Shown one piece after another: positions 8,375 to 16,890 of a stretch of 64,000 bases of DNA. Numbering within the stretch: position 1 is the stretch's first letter; the number at the start of each line of letters is the position of its first letter. The DNA lies in contig OZ257137.1 of assembly GCA_965279115.1 (NCBI GenBank), positions 5,332,001 to 5,396,000 of the forward strand, in the 5' to 3' direction. The DNA is from JAEUOS01 sp965279115 (GTDB lineage: Bacteria; Pseudomonadota; Gammaproteobacteria; Burkholderiales; JAEUOS01). The notes under the pieces were generated by a model, which saw only the letters and a program-made list of their open reading frames with translations, ran no database searches and had not been told where the DNA came from. The position numbers and the translations under genes are program-made.

Positions 8375-9427
8375 CTACAGGCTGGCCTTGCCGCGAATGT
8401 ATTCCTGGCGATCGATCGAGCGCACGTCGATGTCGCGCACGCTGGTGCCTTGCAGCACATTGAGCCGGATCGCCGTGCCGGGCTTGCCTGCCGACCACAA
8501 GCGTTGGTAAAACTGTTCCAGGGTCGCGACCTTGTCGCCGTTGATGCCCAGGATGATGTCGCCGGTTTTGAGTCCGGCAGCCGCTGCGGGACTGTCGTCC
8601 TGCACGCGCAGCACGAAGAGGCGGCCCTCGACTTCCTGGGTCGAAAGGCCTATCCACGGACGTGCGATCTCGCGCGCTGTTCCGGCGGAAGCGACTTCGG
8701 CCATGATCGGCTTGACCAGGTCGATCGGCACGAACATGTTGCCCGGGAAGCGCCGGTTAGGCGCGGCGGCGTCGGCGACAATCAGTGAGCCTATGCCCAC
8801 GACCTTGCCTTCGCGGTTGATGAGGGCGGCGCCGGAATGATCGCCGCGCGGCGGTGCGGTGAAGATCGCGTCGTCGATCAGGTACTCCCAGTAGCCGGCG
8901 AACCTGCGCTTTGAAACCACGGTCGCAAGCGACGCGCTTTCCTTGCCGCCATGGGTGGCGAAGACCAGTTTTTCGGTTTCACCGACCTCGCCGGAATTGC
9001 CGAGAATGGCGCCCTTGGTGTTCAAGGGGATGGTGGGCTTGACCAGCCCGAACCCGGTGGCATGGTCGTAGGCCGCAACGGTCGCGGAGACGGTCTTGCC
9101 GGTATTGTCGATGACCTCTATCGAGTCGGCCTCGAGGACCAGGTAGCCGATGGTGAGGATCAGTCCGGATGGCGCGATCTGGATGCCGCTGCCCTCGCGC
9201 TCGCGACCGAGCGTGCGCAGTGAACGCGCATCCGGTACCGCCTTGACCCTGATCCTGACCACCGCGTCGATGGCGTCGAGCACGGCGCGCGCGGCTCTTT
9301 CGCCTTCCGGTGAGGCAACCGCTGCCGCGGCCGGGGCCTGTGGGCCGGGGGCGGGTGTCGCCGCCTCCGCCTGGAGGGCAGCGACGAGTAAAGCGGCGGC
9401 TATTGAAGAAAGGCGTGGGCGCATCAC
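8375..9427 (-). CDS. Exported S1C (HtrA-like) protein with PDZ domain, catalytic triad incomplete
   Basis: 350 residues. A signal peptide (residues 1-23, ending AEA) is followed by a trypsin-like fold (about 45-240) and a PDZ domain (about 250-340; motifs DSPAAAAGLKTGDIILGING). The usual THVV motif with the catalytic His is replaced by TIGYLV. The usual D-x-A-L-L-K Asp region reads DHATGFGLVKP. The Ser-like motif DHSGAAL remains. It therefore probably lacks protease activity and may act as a chaperone or scaffold in the periplasm. Related proteins with the same TIGYL variant seem to exist in other Proteobacteria, which suggests a stable subfamily; that is from memory. Confidence 0.85.
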   Translation of the reverse strand: MMRPRLSSIAAALLVAALQAEAATPAPGPQAPAAAAVASPEGERAARAVLDAIDAVVRIRVKAVPDARSLRTLGREREGSGIQIAPSGLILTIGYLVLEADSIEVIDNTGKTVSATVAAYDHATGFGLVKPTIPLNTKGAILGNSGEVGETEKLVFATHGGKESASLATVVSKRRFAGYWEYLIDDAIFTAPPRGDHSGAALINREGKVVGIGSLIVADAAAPNRRFPGNMFVPIDLVKPIMAEVASAGTAREIARPWIGLSTQEVEGRLFVLRVQDDSPAAAAGLKTGDIILGINGDKVATLEQFYQRLWSAGKPGTAIRLNVLQGTSVRDIDVRSIDRQEYIRGKASL

Positions 9428-9571
9428 CGGATTTCCCTCGATTCTCGAAACTGCACATCAAGTTACGCATGCCCGGCCCGCGGAACTGTCCTGAAAGGCA
9501 GGCATCACGCTCCGAAACCGGAGCTTCGCGATGGCCCGATGCTACGCCCGAAACGCGGGGCCGCACAAGAG

Positions 9572-9604
9572 CCGCGGCGGGTTGCTTTCCGCCGCGGGTT
9601 TTTT
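9572..9604. terminator. Strong GC hairpin with T-run on the plus strand
   Basis: CCGCGGCGG (9572-9580) and CCGCCGCGG (9589-9597) form a perfect 9-bp stem around an 8-nt loop. One G and six T follow on the plus strand. It ends 2 bp from the stop codon of the minus-strand hydrolase. On the minus strand it is followed only by CTCTTG, so it would terminate that gene weakly and antisense transcription strongly. Confidence 0.72.
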
Positions 9605-9606
9605 CT

Positions 9607-10398
9607 TCAGGTAAGGAAGGACTTCAATGCGTCCAGCACGGCATCGGGTTGTTCCGCCATCAGGTTGTGACCGCTGGCCTTGACCAGCACGGTACGCTGG
9701 TGCGGGATGGCAGCCTGCAATTCGCGCGCGGCTTTCGGGGGAGTCATCATGTCGCGGTCGCCCAGAACGAAGAGTGTCGGGCAGCGAACGGCAGCGGCGC
9801 GTTGCGTGCCGCCGGCATAGGCGTTGCAGGCGCGAAAATCCACATGCATGACCCCTGGCGAGATACGCTGCATCAGGCGCAGGTTCTCGCCAATGATCCA
9901 GAAGCCGGGACCGGGGTTGGAAGGCTTGGCGGCATAGGTGGAATGCGACCAGATGTTGACCATGTCCTGCGCGAGCGGCTCGTCGTCGCGCGTCGCGTTG
10001 AGCAGCGGGTCTGCCACGCGCATCGGAAACGCCGATCCCACGAGCGCGATCCCGGCAATCCGCCCGGGCGCGCGTCCGCTCGCCTCCAGCGCGATCAGCG
10101 AGCCCATGCTGTGACCGACCAGCGTGGCCGACTTGACGCCGGCGGCGTCGAGCACCGCCACCACCCAATCGGCCAGGGCTTCAACACTTTCAAGCGGTGG
10201 CCCGTCGCTGCGGCCGTGGGCGGGCAAGTCCAGCGCGAGCACGCCGTAACCATGATGGGCGAGGTATCGACTTTGCAGGATCCAGACGCTGTGGTCGTGC
10301 TGGGCACCATGGATGAACACGACTGCCGGCAAGCTGGCGTCGAAAGCCTTGCCCCCGGTATAGACATAGGCCGCGCGACCGTTCACGTTGAGCATCAT
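9607..10398 (-). CDS. Alpha/beta-hydrolase
   Basis: 263 residues. The fold signatures are FIHGAQHDHSVW (oxyanion region), nucleophile elbow GHSMGS (Ser about residue 98), GDRDMMTPP (acidic residue) and SGHNLM (catalytic His). No signal peptide is seen, so it is probably cytoplasmic. It starts 5 bp after metY ends on the same strand, so the two are likely one transcript. A thioester or ester substrate connected to sulfur amino acid metabolism is possible but not shown by the sequence. Confidence 0.88.
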   Translation of the reverse strand: MMLNVNGRAAYVYTGGKAFDASLPAVVFIHGAQHDHSVWILQSRYLAHHGYGVLALDLPAHGRSDGPPLESVEALADWVVAVLDAAGVKSATLVGHSMGSLIALEASGRAPGRIAGIALVGSAFPMRVADPLLNATRDDEPLAQDMVNIWSHSTYAAKPSNPGPGFWIIGENLRLMQRISPGVMHVDFRACNAYAGGTQRAAAVRCPTLFVLGDRDMMTPPKAARELQAAIPHQRTVLVKASGHNLMAEQPDAVLDALKSFLT

Positions 10399-10403
10399 GG
10401 CTT

Positions 10404-11714
10404 TCAGGCCCCCTTTTGCGATGCCTTGAGGCCGCGCGCCAGGTCTTCGATCAGGTCGTCCGGGTCTTCCAGGCCGATCGACAGGCGCATGGTGCCTTCC
10501 TTGATGCCGCCCGCTTCGAGGTCCGCCGTCGGCACCCGGAAGTGCGTCGTCGAGGCAGGGTGGATCACCAGCGAGCGGGCGTCACCTACATTGGCCAGGT
10601 GGGAGAACACCTGCAGCGCCTCGACGAAACGCATGCCCGCGGCGCGGTTGCCCTTGATGGTGAAACTGAACACCGCACCGGCGCCCCTGGGCAGGAGTCT
10701 TTGCGCCAGCGCGTGGTCAGGATGTTCGGGTAGTTCCGGATGCGAGATCGACGCGACCGCAGGATTTCCCGACAGGAAGGCAACCACCTTGCGCGTGTTC
10801 TCCACATGCCTGGCCATGCGCAAGGGCAGGGTTTCAATACCTTGCAGGATCTGGAACGCGGTGAACGGGCTCATGCAGGCTCCGAAGTCGCGCAGTCCCT
10901 CGCGCCGCGCCCTGAGCGAGAAGGGCGCGACCGTCGATTCCTCGGCGAAATTCATGCCGTGGAAGCCTTCATAAGGCGCGGCGATCTCGCCAAACTTGCC
11001 GGTGCGGGCATGCGCACGTGCCCAATCGAAGGTGCCGCCGTCGACCAGCAGGCCACCAATCACCGTGCCGTGGCCGCACAGGAACTTGGTGGCGGAGTGG
11101 TACACCAGATCGGCGCCGTGGTCGAACGGCTTGAGCAGGTAGGGGGTGGTGAAGGTGCTGTCGACCATCAACGGCAGGTCATGCTCATGCGCCAGGGCCG
11201 CCACGCGCGGAATGTCGAGCACGTCCAGGCCCGGATTGCCGAGCGTTTCGCCGAACAGGACGCGTGTCTCCGGGCGGATCGCAGCGCGCCAGGCATCGAT
11301 GTCGCGCGGATCGACGAAGGTGGTTTCAACGCCGAAGCGGCGCATCGTGTAGTGCAAAAGATTGTGCGAACCGCCGTAAAGCGCCCGTGACGCGACCACA
11401 TGCGAGCCTGCTCCCGCGATGGTGGCCAGGCCCAGGTGAAGCGCCGCCTGGCCACTCGACACCGCGATGCCGGCCACGCCACCCTCAAGGGCGGCAATGC
11501 GCTCCTCGAGCACGGCGTTGGTCGGATTCGAAATCCGCGAATACACGTGGCCGCTTCTTTCCATGTTGAAAAGCGCGGCCGCATGGTCCGAATCGCGGAA
11601 TGCATACGAGGCGGTCAGGTAGATCGGCGTGGCGTGCGCGCCGGTGGCAGGATCCGGCGCTGCCCCCGCGTGCAGGGCCAGCGTGTCGAAACCGGGGTAT
11701 TTGGGAGAGGCCAT
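10404..11714 (-). CDS. metY: O-acetylhomoserine sulfhydrylase (Cys/Met metabolism PLP enzyme)
   Basis: 436 residues from the ATG at 11714 (MASPKYPGFDTLALHAG). An upstream extension to 11855 is not conserved in character. Family motifs include the SRISNPTNAVLEERIAALEGG region, SSGQAALHLGL, PLMVDSTFTTPYL and the PLP lysine in HSATKFLCGHG. Length and motifs fit the MetY branch (about 430 residues), which makes homocysteine from O-acetylhomoserine and sulfide, rather than the shorter MetB/MetZ/MetC. It is followed by an alpha/beta hydrolase 5 bp downstream. No SAM riboswitch was recognised in the 177-bp upstream gap. Confidence 0.92.
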   Translation of the reverse strand: MASPKYPGFDTLALHAGAAPDPATGAHATPIYLTASYAFRDSDHAAALFNMERSGHVYSRISNPTNAVLEERIAALEGGVAGIAVSSGQAALHLGLATIAGAGSHVVASRALYGGSHNLLHYTMRRFGVETTFVDPRDIDAWRAAIRPETRVLFGETLGNPGLDVLDIPRVAALAHEHDLPLMVDSTFTTPYLLKPFDHGADLVYHSATKFLCGHGTVIGGLLVDGGTFDWARAHARTGKFGEIAAPYEGFHGMNFAEESTVAPFSLRARREGLRDFGACMSPFTAFQILQGIETLPLRMARHVENTRKVVAFLSGNPAVASISHPELPEHPDHALAQRLLPRGAGAVFSFTIKGNRAAGMRFVEALQVFSHLANVGDARSLVIHPASTTHFRVPTADLEAGGIKEGTMRLSIGLEDPDDLIEDLARGLKASQKGA

Positions 11715-11891
11715 GAGTGTTTCTGGAAGCCAGATGCGGGGTGGTGGAGCCGAAAATGGCAAAACCTTGCCCGTCAAAATGTCGATTGATGTTATCACGC
11801 GGCCGCAGCGTGAAATGCCGCACTTTTGGCCCGGCAAGCGTCCAAAATGTGACAAAATCGATGATCCTGTTTACCGGCGAAAAGACCGCGC

Positions 11892-13067
11892 ATGAATTCA
11901 TCCGCAGCCCGCGACATCCTGGCGCTCGACAATGGCGTGGCGGATGTGGACACCGCTCTCAAGGCGCTGCTGGATACCGACCCGGTGTTCGCCACCCGCT
12001 TGCTTGCAACGGTTTCATTGCCCGGCCTTGGACGGCGCTCTGGCATCGAACTCGACGACCTGCGCCCGCTGTTCGGCCTGCGCTTCATCCAGCAAGTGAC
12101 CGCCGGACTGCTGCTCGAGGACGCGGGTGCCGATGCGACTGGTTCAGCCATCCTGGCGGCCATCGCCGCCCAGGCGATTGCCAGCCGGATCTCCCTGCCC
12201 AAGGGCGAGGAGGTCTTTCTCGCCGCATGGCTCAATTCGACGCCGGCCTGGCGCCAGGCGCCCGCCGAGTGGGGCCCCGGGGCGGAACTCGTGGCGGCGC
12301 TCGATCGTCATGCGGTTCTGGCGCCGGAAGCTCCGCTTTCCGGGGCGCGCGCCGACCTGGTGGCGCAGACTGTGCGACTGGGCGAACTGCTGGCCAGTCT
12401 TGCCAAGCCGTATCCGGAGGCCAATCTGCTGGATCTGATGCAGCGTTCGGCACGCATCGGCCTGGCGCCGCGCGAGTTTGCCGGACTTTGCGCGGATATC
12501 GCGCGTCATGCGCGCGAATGGGGCGAGCATCTCGGACGCTCGCTTAAGGCCGAGTTCACTTTTGATCTTTCCGCGCCTGCGCAGGCGGTGGCCACCCGAT
12601 TCGCCACCGAGCTCGCCGACGTATACCGCTACCTGTTGCAAAACGCCGCCATAGATGCCGAGACCGGGCTGCCGAACGCGCGCTATTTCCGTACCCGCCT
12701 GGAAAGCGAATGGGCCGCGGCGCGGCGGCGCGCCGGGGCGCTATCGGTCATCGCGGTCGAGTGCTGTGGCGATGCGGCGGCGGTGGCCCGTGCCCTGCGC
12801 GAAACGGCCCGCATGCAGGATGTGGTGTGCCGCACGGCAGACCTGCAGTTCATGCTGATATGCATCGATACCGAGTTGGCGTATGCTGAAAAGGCGGCAG
12901 CGCGCATCCAGAAGAGCGTCGCGGAGCAGGACCTGGGCGTCAGCCTGGGGGTGGCGACGCTGGATTCGATGATTTCAAGTGTGGATGATCTTGTTGAGCG
13001 AGCGCTTTCAGCCGCGCGATCCGCGCGCGCGGCGGGCACCGGTTATCTTGCCTGGCAGGACGCCTGA
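11892..13067 (+). CDS. HDOD-like / degenerate GGDEF signalling protein
   Basis: 391 residues. The N-terminal about 240 residues are helical and resemble an HDOD-type regulatory domain (LLDTDPVFATRLLATVSLPG, LFGLRFIQQVTAGLLL); this assignment is tentative. The C-terminal about 150 residues have the GGDEF-domain fold, starting with DAETGLPNARYFRTRLESEW. The GGDEF signature position reads RTADLQF, so diguanylate cyclase activity is not expected. The end (LGVATLDSMISSVDDLVERALSAARSA) is typical for GGDEF folds. It may be a ligand-sensing or protein-binding module. Divergent from metY; CBS-domain gene downstream on the same strand. Confidence 0.75.
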   Translation: MNSSAARDILALDNGVADVDTALKALLDTDPVFATRLLATVSLPGLGRRSGIELDDLRPLFGLRFIQQVTAGLLLEDAGADATGSAILAAIAAQAIASRISLPKGEEVFLAAWLNSTPAWRQAPAEWGPGAELVAALDRHAVLAPEAPLSGARADLVAQTVRLGELLASLAKPYPEANLLDLMQRSARIGLAPREFAGLCADIARHAREWGEHLGRSLKAEFTFDLSAPAQAVATRFATELADVYRYLLQNAAIDAETGLPNARYFRTRLESEWAAARRRAGALSVIAVECCGDAAAVARALRETARMQDVVCRTADLQFMLICIDTELAYAEKAAARIQKSVAEQDLGVSLGVATLDSMISSVDDLVERALSAARSARAAGTGYLAWQDA

Positions 13068-13152
13068 GCCGGCGCGGATCCGGGAAGCAGTGGCGGGCGG
13101 GGTGACAGGGCGGGATACACGCTCTGGGCGAACAAAACGAGGGAGGTGTGCC

Positions 13153-13611
13153 ATGCAAGTCAAGGAAATCCTGCGCATCAAGGGTAGCACCCTGTACACG
13201 GTGACGCCGGCGACGACGATGGCCGACGCAGTCATCAGCATGGCCGATCACGATATCGGATCGGTGGTCGTGATGGAGGCGGGCAAGCTTGCCGGCATGC
13301 TCACCTTTCGCGAAATCATCAAGGTGCTGGCCAAGCGGCAGCAGGAGAACCGCATCGGGCCCACGCCGACGATGTCGCAGATACTCGTCAATGAGGTGAT
13401 GAACGCGAATCCGGCGGTGGCGACCCCGGAAATGGAAGTCGATGAACTGCGCACCATCATGATCGAAAGCCATCAACGCTACATGCCCGTCATGGAAGGC
13501 GACATGCTGCTGGGCGTGATTTCATTCCACGATGTGGCTCGGGCGGTGCTCGAGGAGCAGGCTTTCGAAAACCGCATGCTCAAGGGCTACATCAAGAATT
13601 GGCCGGCCTGA
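13153..13611 (+). CDS. CBS-domain pair protein
   Basis: 152 residues starting at ATG 13153 after the clear ribosome site GGGAGGTGT. Two CBS motifs make up almost the whole protein: TVTPATTMADAVISMADHDIGSVVVME and ATPEMEVDELRTIMIESHQRYMPVME (shown in part in the text only as positions about 15-60 and 85-140). Such stand-alone pairs bind adenosyl nucleotides and regulate partner proteins. The partner is unknown. It follows the HDOD/GGDEF-like gene by 85 bp. Confidence 0.9.
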   Translation: MQVKEILRIKGSTLYTVTPATTMADAVISMADHDIGSVVVMEAGKLAGMLTFREIIKVLAKRQQENRIGPTPTMSQILVNEVMNANPAVATPEMEVDELRTIMIESHQRYMPVMEGDMLLGVISFHDVARAVLEEQAFENRMLKGYIKNWPA

Positions 13612-13798
13612 CCGCAGGTGGTTTGCCGTCGCCCTTGAGGCTGCGCGCGATCGCCGCGGCGGGGGCGCTACCACTGTATTCATGCCGCAGGTAGTGCGAG
13701 CCGATACCCCGCACAATTGATTTGCCACCGCGGTGAGCCGATCCGATAGTGATCGGTATCCGCCGCGCATCGCGGCACGTCATTCAGGAACACAGTTC

Positions 13799-15697
13799 AT
13801 GCATTCGGAACACAAGCAAACCGGCCAGTTCGCCCTTCTCGGGCAACGCCGCTTCGGTCCGTTTTTCTGGACCCAGTTTCTGGGGGCCGGAAATGACAAT
13901 GTTTTCAAGTTCGCTTTCACCATCCTGGTCACCTTCCAGGCGGCGAGTTTCGGTGGCGGCGATCCGAAGATCGCGGCGTTCGCCATCGGAGCGGTGTTCA
14001 TCGCGCCCTTCCTTTTTTTCTCGGCAACGGCAGGGCAACTGGCCGACAAGTTCGAGAAGTCCGCACTGATTCGGGCGATCAAGAACCTCGAGATCGCCAT
14101 CATGCTGATGGCCGCCGCCGGCTTCTTTACCCATAGCGTCGCCATGCTGTATCTCGCGACTTTTCTCATGGGTCTGCATTCGACGCTTTTCGGACCAGTC
14201 AAGTTCGCCTATCTGCCCCAGCACCTGCGCAGCGAGGAACTGGTCGGCGGCAACGGACTGGTGGAGATGGGCACCTTTGTCGCCATCCTGCTGGGTACGA
14301 TGGCCGGCGGCATGCTGGCGTCGATTCCCGGCACGGGCCCGGTGTATGTGGCCGGCGCATGTGTCGTGCTCGCGGTCATTGGCCGTCTTGTGGCCGGGGG
14401 TGTGCCGGAATCGCCCGCGAGTGATCCGCACCTCAAGGTCAACTGGAATCCGTTTTCGGAGACCTTCGCCAACCTGAAGCTCGCACGGGGCAATCGTGCC
14501 GTATTCCTCTCCATGCTCGGCATTTCCTGGCTATGGTTCTTCGGGGCTACCTTCCTGACGTCGTTCTCGCCGTTCGCAAAGGAGGTGCTGGGCGGTAACG
14601 AGAACGTCGTCACGTTGCTGCTGGGCGTGTTCTCGGTCGGCATAGGCACGGGGTCGCTGTTGTGCGAGAAGATGTCGGGGCACAAGGTGGAAATCGGATT
14701 GGTACCGTTCGGCTCGATCGGCATGACCGTTTTCGCCATTGACATGTATGTCGCGACGCACGCGATGCAACCGACCGGGGCGCATGGCGTGGCCGAATTC
14801 CTTGGCGCGGCCGCGAACTGGCGGGTGCTGGCTGACCTGTTCCTGCTGGCCATGTTCGGCGGCTTTTATTCGGTGCCGCTATACGCCCTGATCCAGACCC
14901 GCTCGGAAGGATCGCATCGCGCCCGCATCATCGCCGCCAACAACATCCTGAACGCGCTCTTCATGATCGCATCCAGCCTGATCGCAGGCGCGCTACTGTC
15001 GCTCAAGTTCACCATCCCGCAATTGTTCCTGGTCACTGCCATCCTGAACGCATGCGTGGCGGTCTACATCTATTCGCTGGTGCCGGAATTCCTCATGCGG
15101 TTCCTGTGCTGGTTGCTGATCCACAGCGTGTATCGCCTGCGCAAGGATGGCCTTTCCAATATTCCAGAGGAGGGACCCGCGCTCATCACCTGCAACCACG
15201 TGAGTTTTGTCGACGCCCTGGTGATCGCCGCGGCTTGTCCACGGCCGATCCGGTTCGTGATGGATCACAGGATTTTCAGGGTGCCAGTGCTGTCGTTCGT
15301 GTTCCGCACCGGCCGCGCCATCCCGATTGCGCCGGCGAAGGAGGATCCGGCGCTGCTGGAGAAGGCCTATGACGAAGTCGCCGCCGCCCTGAAAGCCGGT
15401 GAACTGGTGGCGATCTTTCCGGAAGGGCGTATCACCGACACCGGTGAGTTGTACCCGTTCAGGGGTGGTGTGCGGCGCATCATCGAGCGCACGCCGGTGC
15501 CGGTGGTGCCGATGGCCTTGTCGGGCCTGTGGGGGTCGTTCTTCAGCAGGCAGGACGGGCCGGCCATGACCAAACCGTTCCGGCGCGGCCTTTTCTCGCC
15601 TATCGCGTTGTCCGTGGGGGAGGAGCAGGCGCCCCAAACTGTCACGCCCGAAACCTTGCAGGCCCTGACGCTGGCGCTGCGCGGCGATTGGCGCTAG
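13799..15697 (+). CDS. Fused lysophospholipid MFS transporter (LplT-like) and acyltransferase (PlsC-like)
   Basis: 632 residues from ATG 13799, which has AGGAA 8 nt upstream; a GTG at 13733 is the alternative. Residues about 1-410 form a 12-helix MFS domain like LplT (FFWTQFLGAGNDNVFKFA, HSTLFGPVKFAYLPQ). Residues about 430-630 form a 1-acylglycerol-3-phosphate acyltransferase domain with NHVSFVDAL (the HX4D motif in variant N-H-V-S-F-V-D) and FPEGRITDTGEL. The arrangement resembles LplT-Aas but lacks the acyl-ACP synthetase domain. It probably flips lysophospholipid inward and re-acylates it in one polypeptide. Confidence 0.9.
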   Translation: MHSEHKQTGQFALLGQRRFGPFFWTQFLGAGNDNVFKFAFTILVTFQAASFGGGDPKIAAFAIGAVFIAPFLFFSATAGQLADKFEKSALIRAIKNLEIAIMLMAAAGFFTHSVAMLYLATFLMGLHSTLFGPVKFAYLPQHLRSEELVGGNGLVEMGTFVAILLGTMAGGMLASIPGTGPVYVAGACVVLAVIGRLVAGGVPESPASDPHLKVNWNPFSETFANLKLARGNRAVFLSMLGISWLWFFGATFLTSFSPFAKEVLGGNENVVTLLLGVFSVGIGTGSLLCEKMSGHKVEIGLVPFGSIGMTVFAIDMYVATHAMQPTGAHGVAEFLGAAANWRVLADLFLLAMFGGFYSVPLYALIQTRSEGSHRARIIAANNILNALFMIASSLIAGALLSLKFTIPQLFLVTAILNACVAVYIYSLVPEFLMRFLCWLLIHSVYRLRKDGLSNIPEEGPALITCNHVSFVDALVIAAACPRPIRFVMDHRIFRVPVLSFVFRTGRAIPIAPAKEDPALLEKAYDEVAAALKAGELVAIFPEGRITDTGELYPFRGGVRRIIERTPVPVVPMALSGLWGSFFSRQDGPAMTKPFRRGLFSPIALSVGEEQAPQTVTPETLQALTLALRGDWR

Positions 15698-15779
15698 GCC
15701 TTGCTTGGAACGATATCCTGCGTTCGGGGCGTGCGGCCCATCGGCTAGAATTCGCGCTTGCGGTTAATCACGGTGCGAC

Positions 15780-16886
15780 ATGTCCGGCTCGACCCTGGGC
15801 GCAATCTTTTGCGTCACCAATTTTGGCGAATCCCACGGCCCGGCCATCGGCTGCGTGGTCGATGGTTGCCCGCCCGGCATGGCGCTGGAGGCATCCGACA
15901 TCCAGCGCGACCTCGACCTGCGCAAGCCAGGCACCTCGCGCCATGTAACGCAGCGCAAGGAACCTGACAGCGTCGAGATCCTTTCGGGCGTGTTTGAAGG
16001 CCGCACCACTGGCACCCCGATCGCGCTGCTGATCCGCAACGAGGATCAGCGCAGTCGCGACTACGGCAATATCGTCGACACGTTCCGGCCCGGGCATGCC
16101 GACTATGCCTACTGGCAGAAATACGGTATTCGCGACTATCGCGGCGGCGGCCGCTCTTCGGCCCGGCTGACCGCGCCCACGGTGGCTGCCGGCGCGATCG
16201 CCCGCAAATGGCTGGCAGAGCAGCATGGCGTGGTCATTCGCGCCTACCTGGCGCAGCTCGGGGAAGTCGCCGTGCCGTTTCGCAGTTGGGACGATGTCGC
16301 GCAGCGTGAAGCGAATCCTTTTTTCGTTGCCGACCTGTCCGCGGTGGAGCGCCTCGAGGCCTACATGGACGCCCTGCGCAAGTCCGGCGATTCGGTCGGC
16401 GCGCGCATCACGGTGGTGGCCTCCGGCATGCCGCCGGGATGGGGCGAGCCGGTCTATGACCGCCTGGACGCCGACATCGCACACGCCATGATGGGTATCA
16501 ATGCCGTCAAGGGTGTCGAGATCGGCGCCGGCTTTGCCAGCGTCACGCAGAAGGGCACCGAACATGGCGACGAGATGACGCCACAGGGATTTCGCGGAAA
16601 CAACGCCGGCGGCGTGCTGGGCGGCATCTCCACCGGCCAGGATGTGGTGGTGTCGATCGCGCTCAAGCCCACCTCCAGCATTCGCCTGCCGCGCGATTCC
16701 ATCGACGAGGCGGGCAATCCGGTGGTGGTCGAAACGCACGGGCGCCATGACCCCTGTGTGGGCATACGCGCGGCGCCGATCGCCGAAGCGGCGCTGGCCA
16801 TCGTGCTGATGGACCATGCGCTTCGGCACCGCGCCCAGTGCGCGGGCGTCGCGACCGGCACGCCGGCCATAGCGGCGCAGGCCTGA
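15780..16886 (+). CDS. aroC: Chorismate synthase
   Basis: 368 residues, the usual length. Signatures are GNFGESHG-like TNFGESHGPAIG at the N terminus, the central GGGRSSARLT region and GRHDPCVGIRA near the C terminus. It converts EPSP to chorismate with reduced FMN in the shikimate pathway. The 82-bp upstream gap contains TAGAAT as a possible -10. The MFS gene begins 4 bp after the stop. Confidence 0.97.
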   Translation: MSGSTLGAIFCVTNFGESHGPAIGCVVDGCPPGMALEASDIQRDLDLRKPGTSRHVTQRKEPDSVEILSGVFEGRTTGTPIALLIRNEDQRSRDYGNIVDTFRPGHADYAYWQKYGIRDYRGGGRSSARLTAPTVAAGAIARKWLAEQHGVVIRAYLAQLGEVAVPFRSWDDVAQREANPFFVADLSAVERLEAYMDALRKSGDSVGARITVVASGMPPGWGEPVYDRLDADIAHAMMGINAVKGVEIGAGFASVTQKGTEHGDEMTPQGFRGNNAGGVLGGISTGQDVVVSIALKPTSSIRLPRDSIDEAGNPVVVETHGRHDPCVGIRAAPIAEAALAIVLMDHALRHRAQCAGVATGTPAIAAQA

Positions 16887-16890
16887 CCCT

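Noticed and set aside
11715..11891. SAM riboswitch upstream of metY
   Set aside because: Only a 5-bp hairpin (GGCAA/TTGCC) is visible; no known SAM aptamer pattern was recognised.
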